From Mogibacterium neglectum (GTDB taxonomy: Bacteria > Bacillota > Clostridia > Peptostreptococcales > Anaerovoracaceae): 64,000 nucleotides of DNA. The notes under the pieces were generated by a model. That model made no database searches and had not been told where the DNA came from. It was given only the letters and a program-made list of their open reading frames with translations. Within the stretch, counting starts at the first letter, position 1, and every line of letters begins with the position of its first letter. This document shows, in pieces, positions 14,429 to 21,833 of this stretch. A program made the position numbers and the translations under genes. The DNA lies in the NCBI RefSeq assembly GCF_030644205.1, contig NZ_CP128647.1:1612001-1676000 (forward strand), in the 5' to 3' direction.

Positions 14429-15373
14429 TTATTTGCCTAATGTTTCGAGTTCGTTTGTAAGAATCTTCTTCAGAGCTCCTTTGAACTTTTCAGCAGAATC
14501 TTTGTCCATCTGGTCAAGCTGATTCACACATTCGTTGAACGTACTCTGGAGATTATTCACATTAATTCTGAATGCTGCGAGAACTTCTCCGCTTGCTACT
14601 GCTGCATTAAGCTTTTCAACCTCAGCTTTAGCCTTTGATAGTTCCTCTTCAGTCTTTAGATTTTCAGCTTTTGCCTGGATCTTAGCGGTAGCTACAGCCT
14701 TTTCAATTTCTCTATCTAGCTCAACTCTTGCCTCTTCAAGAGCTTTCTTAACCTCTTCATCCTTATTAATCTTGCTCTGCTTTACCTTTTCTTTTTCCTT
14801 CTTCAGCTTTTCTTTTAGATCCTCGATTTCTTTATCCCTTTTCTCGAGTTCTTCAGTACTGATTCCTGGTTCAGATTTTTCTTCTTCCAGTTCTTTGATT
14901 ATGTTCTTTAGTTCAACTATCTCTGTATTTTGTGATTTGAGGTCAGCAATTTCCTCCTTCAGTTCTCTGACTGTCATTTCGGAAATGTCATTATTTTCTA
15001 CTACCTCTACAGCCACCTCTTCAGGTGCCGCTAAAAGTGCGAACACCTTGGAAATACTCAAATCCGCAAACGTTTGCGTTTTTGAAAAGAGGCTATTTTC
15101 TTCTTCGCATCTTTTGGCCAGAGACATCATCATCTCTGCTTTTCGCTTGGAAAAATCCAGGTGTGATTCACACCATGATTCAAACTCACCATGATTTAAT
15201 CTATCCTTAATGACTAATAGCCTCTGTCCGGCATTGGCAGCAATCATCATTGCAATGTTGCCTATCATCTCCATCTGGTGATATAGTCCATTGACTTCTA
15301 TCTGTAGCTCTTCTGTTGTTTTATCAACCAATTCTTTCTGCACTTCGTACTCAACATTTGTAATCTCGTTCAT
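14429..15373 (-). CDS. DUF3102 coiled-coil protein
   Basis: A 314-aa protein. Residues 20-120 (IAANAGQRLLVIKDRLNHGE, FESWCESHLDFSKRKAEMMM) fit DUF3102, a phage/plasmid family with a bacteriophage-like helix-turn-helix. Residues 130-260 are a long Glu/Lys-rich coiled coil. The C-terminus is a helical pair. It shares one base with the PcfJ-like gene stop, so translation is coupled. DUF3102 proteins occur in plasmid and phage replication blocks; exact role unknown. Confidence 0.75.
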   Translation of the reverse strand: MNEITNVEYEVQKELVDKTTEELQIEVNGLYHQMEMIGNIAMMIAANAGQRLLVIKDRLNHGEFESWCESHLDFSKRKAEMMMSLAKRCEEENSLFSKTQTFADLSISKVFALLAAPEEVAVEVVENNDISEMTVRELKEEIADLKSQNTEIVELKNIIKELEEEKSEPGISTEELEKRDKEIEDLKEKLKKEKEKVKQSKINKDEEVKKALEEARVELDREIEKAVATAKIQAKAENLKTEEELSKAKAEVEKLNAAVASGEVLAAFRINVNNLQSTFNECVNQLDQMDKDSAEKFKGALKKILTNELETLGK

Positions 15374-16881
15374 TATGCTGCTCCTTTCATTGTGGCTTTA
15401 TCAGCTCTCTTTAATTTCTTCATCATCCTTACTAGCCACTTTTCCACCCATTCTTTTACTCCCTCTTCAGGAAGTCTATTGCCTTTACCGTAGCACTGCT
15501 TTAGTTTCATCGTTTTTAAATCAACTTCGACAGTCACAAACGATTCTTCTTCAGCTCCTACTTTTCTTAATACAAATATCGATGTTCCTCCATCTGTTGC
15601 TCTTTCATAATAAGAGGCTACGCAGTTATGATTACTGCGGCCTTCTTTATTGAACTCTGTTCTGTTCCTAAGAGGTCTTATCAAATACTCGCTATCTCTC
15701 CAGCTCATTTTTTCCAATCTTGGCAGAAACTCTTTTTCAAACTTTGATTGTCGTTTTTTATCCGCTTCCTTTCTTATCTTGTCCTTCATAGCTAGATATT
15801 CTTCTGATATGCGATCATGTGCTTCTGTAAGGTCCTTTGGATATCTATAGTAATCATTTAATGGATATCCAAGTTCTTCTAACTGTCTTATGTAGTCATC
15901 GTATTCTCTCTGGATAGACATACGGCGGATAGTGTCACTAGCTTTTCTCTTTTCTCTCTGTTTGTTGAAATACGTTGCCAGCCTTACAAGATTTTCTGTT
16001 TTCCCCTTTTGATAAATTGCACTTATATGAAATTCTTTCATTACTAATTCGATGTGGCTCTTTTTTACTTTTCCGTGATTGACCAGCATCTTATAGGTTG
16101 ATATGCTAGGCAAGTTGAACATGTCCCAATTCTTAAGTTTCTCTATATCTTGATGTGTTAAACCTAAAAATTCAGGAATTGATTTTGCCCTCCAGTTCGG
16201 TCTGATGTACACTGGACACCTTGTAATTTTGCATCTGACTATATCTTCTAATCCTGCTTTCTTAATGAATTCAATTTGTGGATACTTTGCGCAAAGTGCA
16301 GCTTCTTTTATCATGTAGTCTGCGCATCTAACATATATATCCATGTACTTAAGGAATGTATTTTGCAACTGCTCTATAGTTACAAGGTTATGTACACAAC
16401 CTTTATCTATCAGGTAAATTGAACCATCTTGACATCTCGACCATCCGCCTCGATATGCTCCTTGATATGCATACATGAATTGTTCTTCTCTAGATATACA
16501 CACAATCCGCTCTATATATATCTGTGTGACATCCCTCATATCGGCAACTTCTTCTCCGTTATATATCCAGGAAGCATATGCAACTACGAAGTAGATTGTT
16601 TCATTCCTATAGAACATCCATAAGTATGTTTTGCCACTGCCCAACGGATGGCATGTGTGTGGCATGAATATTCTATTTTGTCCTCTGTACGGTAACCAGT
16701 CTCCCTTTCTTATCGTCTCTATGTAATCAAATGTTTCTCCGAATCTAGGACAATGGGCCACCCTCTTAAACCTGTTGTATATGATTGGCTTATCCAGGCT
16801 TTCTGTAACTATGTTTTCAAAATCATCTGGATACTCGATATCAACAGGAATATTCTCTATATTGCGATATATGTATTCCAT
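15373..16881 (-). CDS. PcfJ-like protein
   Basis: A 502-aa protein with the PcfJ-like domain near the C-terminus: RSNHNCVASYYERATDGGTS (about 415-434), FVLRKVG, and the KLKQCYGKGNR segment. PcfJ was named from the conjugative plasmid pCF10 and is frequent in Firmicute phages and ICEs; its biochemical function is not known. The N-terminal half has Cys/His and aromatic clusters (HTCHPLGSGKTYLWMFYRNE) that may bind nucleic acid. It is followed by DUF3102 and preceded by a PcfK-like gene, the normal pairing. Confidence 0.85.
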   Translation of the reverse strand: MEYIYRNIENIPVDIEYPDDFENIVTESLDKPIIYNRFKRVAHCPRFGETFDYIETIRKGDWLPYRGQNRIFMPHTCHPLGSGKTYLWMFYRNETIYFVVAYASWIYNGEEVADMRDVTQIYIERIVCISREEQFMYAYQGAYRGGWSRCQDGSIYLIDKGCVHNLVTIEQLQNTFLKYMDIYVRCADYMIKEAALCAKYPQIEFIKKAGLEDIVRCKITRCPVYIRPNWRAKSIPEFLGLTHQDIEKLKNWDMFNLPSISTYKMLVNHGKVKKSHIELVMKEFHISAIYQKGKTENLVRLATYFNKQREKRKASDTIRRMSIQREYDDYIRQLEELGYPLNDYYRYPKDLTEAHDRISEEYLAMKDKIRKEADKKRQSKFEKEFLPRLEKMSWRDSEYLIRPLRNRTEFNKEGRSNHNCVASYYERATDGGTSIFVLRKVGAEEESFVTVEVDLKTMKLKQCYGKGNRLPEEGVKEWVEKWLVRMMKKLKRADKATMKGAA

Positions 16882-16891
16882 GACTTCCTCC

Positions 16892-17206
16892 TTAAATGAG
16901 ATCCAGGATATCTACTACCTCCGCATTCTGTGCCTTTGTTTCGTCAATCTCGAAATACTTCAACACCATTCCTCTCACTTCTTCATCTGAGATTGCAGCC
17001 ATGTTATTAACAGCTTTTTCTTTCGCTTTGTTCCTTATATCGTTTATTAAATCCTTGATGGACTTCTTGCCATCAAGGATCTTGTTTGCTACTTCTTCTG
17101 TGGTGCAGTGCTCGTTTATCGTTTCTTCAATAAACGTCGCTAACGCACCTTTTATTTTCAGCGATTCTTCTGTTATCTTCGCTCTTGCTTCATTGATTCT
17201 TTCCAT
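16892..17206 (-). CDS. PcfK-like / AcrIIA9-family protein
   Basis: A 104-aa protein (MERINEARAKITEESLKIKG). FIEETINEHCTTEEVANKIL, DLINDIRNKAKEKAV and SDEEVRGMVLKYFEID match the PcfK-like pattern (a helical domain ending in an 'eEv.gm...Y..e' helix). The Cas9 inhibitor AcrIIA9 belongs to this family by published work, so an anti-CRISPR role is possible; most family members are untested. It lies 10 nt before the PcfJ-like gene and is surely co-transcribed. Confidence 0.7.
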   Translation of the reverse strand: MERINEARAKITEESLKIKGALATFIEETINEHCTTEEVANKILDGKKSIKDLINDIRNKAKEKAVNNMAAISDEEVRGMVLKYFEIDETKAQNAEVVDILDLI

Positions 17207-17209
17207 GAT

Positions 17210-17584
17210 TTACTCCTTTGTTAGGACAACTTCTCCACTATGAATACTCTCGTACTCTTTATCTCTTTCAGCCATCCTCTCTCTAATCTGCTTAATAATA
17301 TTGTTCATTAATTCTCTTGATGATTCGTTTTTCGTTCGCTTTAGGCGGTCTTCGAATTTTGATATTCTGCGCTCGTCATCATTGTTAGCATAGGTTAGTT
17401 CGTACATACGAGCTTTACCGATAGGATCAAATCTGCAATGCCAGTCGTCGTTATACTCGCACTTCTCGCAGCACTGATCACATACTGTGCCACGTATTCT
17501 ACGACACCACCTGAACGCTCGGTTGTCTCCGAGTGTGGGGTGTTCAAATCCACATACATCACACTCTGATTTAACGCGAAACAT
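17210..17584 (-). CDS. Cys-rich probable zinc-binding phage protein
   Basis: A 124-aa protein. The first 50 residues carry paired cysteines CDVC, CRRIRGTVCDQCCEKC and HCRF that look like zinc ribbons. The C-terminal half is a charged helix (RRISKFEDRLKRTKNESS). No specific family recognised. It ends 3 nt before the PcfK-like gene and starts overlapping the stop of a 27-aa membrane peptide gene. Confidence 0.6.
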   Translation of the reverse strand: MFRVKSECDVCGFEHPTLGDNRAFRWCRRIRGTVCDQCCEKCEYNDDWHCRFDPIGKARMYELTYANNDDERRISKFEDRLKRTKNESSRELMNNIIKQIRERMAERDKEYESIHSGEVVLTKE

Positions 17585-17667
17585 TATTTTCTCTTATCGC
17601 CTACCGCTACCATGAATGCTAGTGTTAGACAAACGATTGCCGTTACTGTTACTACTGTCCAGTTCAT
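17584..17667 (-). CDS. 27-aa single-pass membrane peptide
   Basis: Reads MNWTVVTVTAIVCLTLAFMV then AVGDKRK. One hydrophobic helix with a basic C-terminal tail. AGGAGG is upstream and the stop TAA overlaps the ATG of the next gene (TAATG). Function unknown. Confidence 0.5.
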   Translation of the reverse strand: MNWTVVTVTAIVCLTLAFMVAVGDKRK

Positions 17668-17678
17668 TTTGATACCTC

Positions 17679-18056
17679 CTACAAGTAATTACGGCCAATT
17701 AGCCGCATCCATTCTCTTCTTGCCTGTTCTGCTGTATAGCCTTGCTCTATCAACTCAATTTCATATTGAAGTTGGTAGTGCTGGCGCAATCTCTGATTTT
17801 CTCGCTGCGCCCACACGGTGCAGTTTGCATGCAACTCCTCATGATGCTTTCGGCACACATCGACCTGGAATTCATTATCGATACTGATTTGACGATTTGA
17901 GCCACCAAATACCTCGTGTCGCTCTGCATAAGGTTTGCCACAATACTTGCAAATCCTGTTCGGTTTGTTTTTCCAACCATTCATTTTCTTTTTCTTCTTT
18001 ACCGACCGTGGCTTTGGATAGGCGCAATTTTGGTAATAATCATCTAATTTGCCCAT
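17679..18056 (-). CDS. HNH-type putative nuclease
   Basis: A 125-aa protein with ICKYCGKPYAERHEVFGGSN (Cys pair then RHEVFGG) and VDVCRKHHEELH. This is the HNH/DUF968-like pattern used by small phage recombination or packaging nucleases. The N-terminus is Lys-rich. The C-terminal GYTAEQARREWMRLIGRNYL resembles the tail often seen on these proteins in Firmicute phages. Second HNH-type protein of this prophage. Confidence 0.65.
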   Translation of the reverse strand: MGKLDDYYQNCAYPKPRSVKKKKKMNGWKNKPNRICKYCGKPYAERHEVFGGSNRQISIDNEFQVDVCRKHHEELHANCTVWAQRENQRLRQHYQLQYEIELIEQGYTAEQARREWMRLIGRNYL

Positions 18057-18220
18057 ATTAGTAACCGTATAACTGCTAGTAATAGAGATGTCAGCGCCCC
18101 TATGTCAAATATGAAAAATAGCAAGTTGGCATTTTTATACCTTTTTTCAGCGTATTCATGTAAGGCTATTACACCTATCACTAGCACCAAAACCATCAGC
18201 CACCATGAAATCTTTAACAT
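18044..18220 (-). CDS. 58-aa two-helix membrane protein
   Basis: Starts MLKISWWLMVLVLVIGVIAL and ends LLAVIRLLIWAN. Two hydrophobic segments separated by a short charged loop (HEYAEKRYKN). A strong GGAGG precedes the ATG. It overlaps the start of the HNH-type gene by 13 nt. Function unknown. Confidence 0.55.
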   Translation of the reverse strand: MLKISWWLMVLVLVIGVIALHEYAEKRYKNANLLFFIFDIGALTSLLLAVIRLLIWAN

Positions 18221-18229
18221 TTTCGCCTC

Positions 18230-18373
18230 CTACTCAAACTTAACTCTTCCCCATGCATCAGCATCCTGAATCGCTGACTCTTTGCAGTTAACTATAGGGA
18301 GTGCTAGTTCTTCTACTATTGCATCTTCAATCTCTGGAAGTTCCGTCCTTGTGAGCTGTTCTTCAGAGAGCAT
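18230..18373 (-). CDS. 47-aa acidic protein
   Basis: Starts MLSEEQLTRTELPEIEDAIV and ends WGRVKFE. GGAG is only 3 nt from this ATG, which is tight. A 7-codon frame (MDVDRRK) precedes it with a well-placed AGGAGG at 18416-18421, so this may be a decayed or re-initiated gene. Confidence 0.4.
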   Translation of the reverse strand: MLSEEQLTRTELPEIEDAIVEELALPIVNCKESAIQDADAWGRVKFE

Positions 18374-18418
18374 ATCTCCGAAATATCACTTTCTTCTATC
18401 AACATCCATATCTGCCTC

Positions 18419-18772
18419 CTAGATTGTCATCTGGTTTGTCTGCTTCTTTGTGCGCTTGATATCGACCTTACCTAATACACCATTGATTTTGATTTCACTA
18501 TTGGCAGCGCTGAATTTTGCATTACTGATAAATCCTGCGTGGATCAGTTCGCATGTTGTTTTCACATACCTAAGACTTGTATCATCTAACGGCATGAAAT
18601 TTAGATTCCTCGACTGCTCTCCGCATAGCATCTCAACATTTTCTTCCATCATGCGATGCCATTTTGCCTCATTCTCACAATCGCACGATTCACTAGCGAT
18701 TCTATCCGCCTCTTCCTGAGTCTCTGCAGATACTAGATGCATCTGTCCGCAGTTTTTGCATAATCCTTCCAT
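18419..18772 (-). CDS. Cys-rich phage protein
   Basis: A 117-aa protein from ATG 18770-18772 (MEGLCKNCGQMHLVSAETQE), chosen because GAGGAG lies 8 nt upstream; a longer frame overlaps the previous gene. CKNC and SCDCENEAKWH suggest a small zinc site. The rest (LDDTSLRYVKTTCELIHAGF, INGVLGKVDIKRTKK) is unrecognised but looks like small phage proteins of Firmicutes. Confidence 0.55.
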   Translation of the reverse strand: MEGLCKNCGQMHLVSAETQEEADRIASESCDCENEAKWHRMMEENVEMLCGEQSRNLNFMPLDDTSLRYVKTTCELIHAGFISNAKFSAANSEIKINGVLGKVDIKRTKKQTNQMTI

Positions 18773-18785
18773 GTTGTACTCCTCT

Positions 18786-18995
18786 CTACATGCATTGTTT
18801 GATAACATCTATAATCATTGCCGTCTCTGAATCGGCGGTAACGTTGGCTGTCTTCTGATAGTCATCACTATATGTTGCGGTTACAATTTCATGTGCTCCT
18901 TCTTGCCTGTAATCCAATGAGATTAAATCTTTAAACCCTCTAGTTTCTTGTAATACTGGCAAGAGCATTTCACATATCTTTTTCTTATCTTCCAT
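18786..18995 (-). CDS. 69-aa phage protein of unknown function
   Basis: Starts MEDKKKICEMLLPVLQETRG and contains the beta-rich stretch AHEIVTATYSDDYQKTANVT. It overlaps the end of a 41-aa membrane peptide gene, which suggests coupled translation. No family recognised. Confidence 0.5.
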   Translation of the reverse strand: MEDKKKICEMLLPVLQETRGFKDLISLDYRQEGAHEIVTATYSDDYQKTANVTADSETAMIIDVIKQCM

Positions 18996-19110
18996 CGCTT
19001 GACTGCTCCTTTTCTAACTCCTCGCTGTACACCATGTATCGGTGTAACTCTGTGATTACTAGCGTGATACCTACTATCACCATTCCAATAATGAATGTTC
19101 TAACTAACAT
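18985..19110 (-). CDS. 41-aa single-pass membrane peptide
   Basis: Starts MLVRTFIIGMVIVGITLVIT, then ELHRYMVYSEELEKEQSSDG and R. One helix followed by an acidic cytosolic tail. AGGGGGT is upstream. It overlaps the next gene by 11 nt. Confidence 0.5.
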   Translation of the reverse strand: MLVRTFIIGMVIVGITLVITELHRYMVYSEELEKEQSSDGR

Positions 19111-19122
19111 ATGTTTACCCCC

Positions 19123-19266
19123 TTACTCGCATCCCAGTGCATATAGGAATATCCATAGCATTGGGATGAATAGTGTAGCTGCGATTGTGCCAACTACTGC
19201 GATTGGTTCAAAGTCTCCATCTTCGTTAGAAAATATAAACTTGATTGCTTCTATAGTGTTTTTCAT
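19123..19266 (-). CDS. 47-aa membrane peptide
   Basis: Starts MKNTIEAIKFIFSNEDGDFE and ends IFLYALGCE; one hydrophobic helix in the C-terminal half. AGGAGCAAC precedes the ATG. Part of a run of tiny membrane proteins in the early block. Confidence 0.5.
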   Translation of the reverse strand: MKNTIEAIKFIFSNEDGDFEPIAVVGTIAATLFIPMLWIFLYALGCE

Positions 19267-19487
19267 TAGTTGCTCCTCCTTTTACTCATCAGTCGCTCTG
19301 CTACATCCGCTGCAAGATATTGCTTTTTCTTTCCGTCGGTGATGTATTCGCACCCCTCCATCAGAGTCATTACGTAGTCTCTAGATTTTCCTAGATACCT
19401 AGCTATGTCAGACTGGCATGGCCAGTTCCCAACTTCCCTTTTTATGTCTCGTACTATTACTTGTTTATCCATTTCTTTTATCTTCAA
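19266..19487 (-). CDS. Small helix-turn-helix protein, excisionase-like
   Basis: A 73-aa protein; the frame opens with TTG at 19487, and the first ATG is at 19472 (MDKQVIVRDIKREV). Residues 25-70 (QSDIARYLGKSRDYVMTLME, KKKQYLAADVAERLMSK) look like a winged helix-turn-helix of the excisionase/MerR-like type. It is the first gene of the long leftward early operon, so it may be an early regulator or Xis. Confidence 0.5.
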   Translation of the reverse strand: MKIKEMDKQVIVRDIKREVGNWPCQSDIARYLGKSRDYVMTLMEGCEYITDGKKKQYLAADVAERLMSKRRSN

Positions 19488-19553
19488 CTTTCTCTTGTTT
19501 GCGATGTATAATCTCCTATATAGATAGTTTTTTGTTTTCGAAAGGAGATTTTT

Positions 19554-19931
19554 ATGCGTTTAAACCTTGATTGTATGAGAGATGTTCTTCTTGTAGCCGA
19601 AGAGAACCTTCCATTAAATGGCTCTTTACCTATGAGCGATTTGCTCCCACTGCTCCCTGGTTATTCAAAAGATGAAATAACGTACACTTGTTTAAAATTG
19701 AATGAAGCTAATCTTTTGAACATCTTTAAAACCCCCTATCCCGGCGGAACTTTTGTAAACGATATTCGCGAGATCACTTACAATGGTCACCAATTTCTTG
19801 AAAACATCCGCGACCCATCACTTTGGGAAAAGATTAAACAAAAGGCAAACTCCGTCGGCTCTTTATCAGTAGATGTTATCCTTGCTGTGGCAGCTAATGT
19901 TATAAGTAATCATGTTAACTCTCTTTTTTAA
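19554..19931 (+). CDS. DUF2513 protein
   Basis: A 125-aa protein (MRLNLDCMRDVLLVAEENLP) with the winged-helix-like DUF2513 layout: LSPLLPGYSKDEITY-like recognition part, LLNIFKTPYPGG, REITYNGHQFLENIRDPSLW and a helical C-terminus. AAAGGAG precedes the ATG. DUF2513 proteins are scattered in Firmicute prophages near the switch. It is transcribed against the early operon and shares its 3' end with the next minus-strand gene. Confidence 0.75.
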   Translation: MRLNLDCMRDVLLVAEENLPLNGSLPMSDLLPLLPGYSKDEITYTCLKLNEANLLNIFKTPYPGGTFVNDIREITYNGHQFLENIRDPSLWEKIKQKANSVGSLSVDVILAVAANVISNHVNSLF

Positions 19932-20109
19932 CTATCTTTTTTAACACCTTTTCTGTGGCTTTATGCACTTCGTTATGTTCAACTTCAATCTGTTTATCTT
20001 TCATGAACTGTACAAGTGCATGAAGTCCAATTTTCTGCACCATTCCCCATATCAGTAACGCTATGTTTAATGCTATGGATACTATTGCTATTACTGTTAC
20101 TATTTGCAT
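19915..20109 (-). CDS. 64-aa single-pass membrane protein
   Basis: Starts MQIVTVIAIVSIALNIALLI, one N-terminal helix, then a charged helix (VEHNEVHKATEKVLKKIVKK). AAGGAGG lies upstream at somewhat long spacing. Its 3' end overlaps the DUF2513 gene on the other strand by 17 nt. Confidence 0.5.
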   Translation of the reverse strand: MQIVTVIAIVSIALNIALLIWGMVQKIGLHALVQFMKDKQIEVEHNEVHKATEKVLKKIVKKES

Positions 20110-20192
20110 GTCTCTTTGTGTGCCTCCTTGTGATATACTCCCTCTACAGGCTGTTGGAGCAGCCGAGTTTTTCAGAAAGGAGATTGTTTAAA

Positions 20193-20384
20193 ATGGCTTG
20201 TGATTATGAACTAACTTTGCAAATTGCTAAAGATATCACTGTTGCAGCGCTATCTAATTCACCATCCGTACTTGCCGATAGAGATGCCGGTGTGTTTATC
20301 AGCGAAATGTTTACAGCAATTCACGATGCTGTTGTTAAGGCTAACAAGGGTGATATTTCTGAAAATCAGAATGTCTCTTATTAG
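20193..20384 (+). CDS. 63-aa phage protein of unknown function
   Basis: The ATG at 20193 is chosen because AAAGGAG lies 9-15 nt upstream. Protein starts MACDYELTLQIAKDITVAAL and ends ENQNVSY, helical and acidic. Similar proteins accompany DUF2513 genes in the switch area of Firmicute prophages; function unknown. Confidence 0.5.
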   Translation: MACDYELTLQIAKDITVAALSNSPSVLADRDAGVFISEMFTAIHDAVVKANKGDISENQNVSY

Positions 20385-20677
20385 CCTTTAATTCTCAATT
20401 TGGCTAGAGGCTCGACCAGTTGCACAATTTCTCTTGTGCATACATCTGATGACAGTCGAGCCTTTATTTCATTAGCCAGCAGTTCTTGCACCTCAGTTAT
20501 AATTCGTGCTTCTTTTCGCAAGTAGTGTGAAAAAGATTTCTCTTCTTTTTCAGAGTCCTTTTCTGAATCAGCCTTTAAGGTTTTAAATTCTTTTTCTCCG
20601 TTTACCACTATAACTATTCGCTTTGCATCTTCCTGGCTACGTAATCCGCTCAGTGTTATCATTGTTCCTTTTGTCAT
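20381..20677 (-). CDS. 98-aa protein downstream of the Cro-like gene
   Basis: Start placed at ATG 20675-20677 (MTKGTMITLSGLRSQEDAKR) because GGGAGG lies directly upstream; an earlier ATG at 20695 has no such site. C-terminal half has EARIITEVQELLANEIKARL. Family not recognised. An operator-like palindrome (20704-20717) lies in front of it. Confidence 0.5.
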   Translation of the reverse strand: MTKGTMITLSGLRSQEDAKRIVIVVNGEKEFKTLKADSEKDSEKEEKSFSHYLRKEARIITEVQELLANEIKARLSSDVCTREIVQLVEPLAKLRIKG

Positions 20678-20703
20678 TTCTTCCTCCCTCTTCATCGCCG
20701 TTT

Positions 20704-20717
20704 TATAGTTGACTATA
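20704..20717. promoter_or_regulatory. Operator-like palindrome O1
   Basis: TATAGTTGACTATA, 6-bp arms around TG. Matches the palindromes in the divergent cro/cI intergenic region. It overlaps the last codons of the Cro-like gene and lies in front of the 98-aa gene. Confidence 0.6.
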
Positions 20718-20925
20718 TTTTTTGTTCATCGAAAGAACCAGTTATATCTTCTACATTGCAATCCAAAGCTTTTGCAATTTTCATCAAGGTGCTCACGCTC
20801 GATTCCTTGAGTGCTCCACTTTCTAGTCGACTAATTGTGATTCTGCCAACCCCTGATTCTCTGGATAATTCCTCTTGATTAAGCCCTTTTGCTTTTCTGA
20901 TTTCTTTTAGGTTTGTAAAATCCAT
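20713..20925 (-). CDS. Cro-like XRE-family regulator
   Basis: A 70-aa protein that is almost entirely a helix-turn-helix of the HTH_3 type: LKEIRKAKGLNQEELSRESG then VGRITISRLESGALKE and a dimer helix. It runs leftward, divergent from the CI-like gene, as Cro genes do. A consensus promoter lies upstream with its -10 inside operator O2. It would repress the lysogeny promoter and allow lytic growth. Confidence 0.8.
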   Translation of the reverse strand: MDFTNLKEIRKAKGLNQEELSRESGVGRITISRLESGALKESSVSTLMKIAKALDCNVEDITGSFDEQKI

Positions 20926-20944
20926 GTTGTACCTCCTTTGTCTG

Positions 20945-20966
20945 AAATTATAGTCGACTATAATTT
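20945..20966. promoter_or_regulatory. Operator O2, 22-bp perfect palindrome
   Basis: Core ATTATAGTCGACTATAAT (20947-20964) with two further matching A/T pairs outside. It covers the -10 box of the leftward promoter, so a bound repressor would block it. Confidence 0.8.
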
Positions 20967-20975
20967 TTGTGTCAA
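20947..20975 (-). promoter_or_regulatory. Early (PR-type) promoter for the cro-like gene
   Basis: TTGACA (minus strand, 20970-20975), 17-nt spacer, TATAAT (20947-20952): a perfect sigma-A consensus. The -10 lies in operator O2. It would drive the Cro-like gene and probably the early region. Confidence 0.85.
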
Positions 20976-20983
20976 CCCCTTTT

Positions 20984-20997
20984 TATAGTTGACTGTA
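20984..20997. promoter_or_regulatory. Operator O3
   Basis: TATAGTTGACTGTA, one mismatch from the O1 palindrome. It contains the TTGACT -35 of the rightward cI promoter. Confidence 0.7.
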
Positions 20998-21017
20998 CTT
21001 TTTTTCTTTTGTATAGT
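20989..21017 (+). promoter_or_regulatory. Lysogeny (PRM-type) promoter for the cI-like gene
   Basis: TTGACT (20989-20994), 17-nt spacer, TATAGT (21012-21017). The -35 lies in operator O3 and the -10 in operator O4, so either regulator could control it. Confidence 0.75.
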
Positions 21018-21026
21018 TAGCTATAC
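21011..21026. promoter_or_regulatory. Operator O4
   Basis: GTATAGTTAGCTATAC, 6-bp arms GTATAG/CTATAC. It overlaps the -10 of the cI promoter and ends just before the ribosome site. Confidence 0.65.
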
Positions 21027-21046
21027 AAGGAGAAAGGGAAACTATT

Positions 21047-21736
21047 ATGCACTTAGGAGATGTAATTTACAATTTTAGGATGACACACAATAAAATGTCT
21101 TTAGTTGAATTTGCAAAGTTAGCTAAATTATCAACTGCCTATATTAATCAGCTTGAGAGGAATGTAAATCCAAAGACTGGTGAGTCGATAGTTCCGTCAT
21201 TAGAGACATTCTATAAAGTCTCTAATGCAATGAATATTTCTTTAGATGAGCTTCTAACTATGGTTGACGAAAACCAACCTGTCGGACTAGCGGGAGTTCA
21301 AAGTTACGAAAAGCCATTTACTCAAGAGCGTCCTCTTCCATCAAACATCATGGTGCCAGCTGGTCGACAAATTCCTATCCTAGGTACTATTTGTGCCGGG
21401 AATGGTATTCACTGCGAGGAGAATTTCGAGGGTTATTTCTTAGTGGATAGATCTATCAAGGCTGATTACTGTCTACGAGTTAAAGGTGACTCTATGGTCG
21501 ATGCTGGTATCTATGATGGTGATGTTGCTTTCCTGAGGAAAGATTTTGATTTTGTAGATGGCGAGATATACGCAGTATGCTATGGTGCTGAAGAGTCCGC
21601 TTCTTTAAAGAAACTATACAAGGTGGATAATAAGATGATGCTCCAACCATGTAACTCAGATTATACAGCTGAATTTGTTGATGCAGATGATGTAGTTATT
21701 GTTGGTGAGTGTATAGGCACCTATCATGCTCGATAA
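21047..21736 (+). CDS. CI-like repressor with S24 (LexA-type) peptidase domain
   Basis: A 229-aa lysogeny repressor. The helix-turn-helix is residues 5-70 (MSLVEFAKLAKLSTAYINQL). The S24 domain is 105-229, with likely cleavage site Ala117-Gly118 (CAGNG), catalytic Ser149 in KGDSMVDAGIYDGD and Lys188 in ASLKKLYK. RecA-dependent self-cleavage on DNA damage would induce the phage. AAGGAGAAAGG precedes the ATG. Its last 12 codons reappear about 640 bp downstream as a fragment (22336-22374). Confidence 0.9.
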   Translation: MHLGDVIYNFRMTHNKMSLVEFAKLAKLSTAYINQLERNVNPKTGESIVPSLETFYKVSNAMNISLDELLTMVDENQPVGLAGVQSYEKPFTQERPLPSNIMVPAGRQIPILGTICAGNGIHCEENFEGYFLVDRSIKADYCLRVKGDSMVDAGIYDGDVAFLRKDFDFVDGEIYAVCYGAEESASLKKLYKVDNKMMLQPCNSDYTAEFVDADDVVIVGECIGTYHAR

Positions 21737-21833
21737 ATTATAGAGTTAATGGCTCATGCTATGGCAATACCACTCTGTACATCTTAGGAGTGATTGCAGA
21801 TATATTTATTATTATTTAATAGGAGGAACTATT

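Noticed and set aside
14535-15194. 219-codon plus-strand frame, Ser/Phe-rich
   Set aside because: It is the complement of the Glu/Lys coiled coil of the DUF3102 gene (GAA/AAG read backwards gives Ser/Phe/Leu); no start signal.
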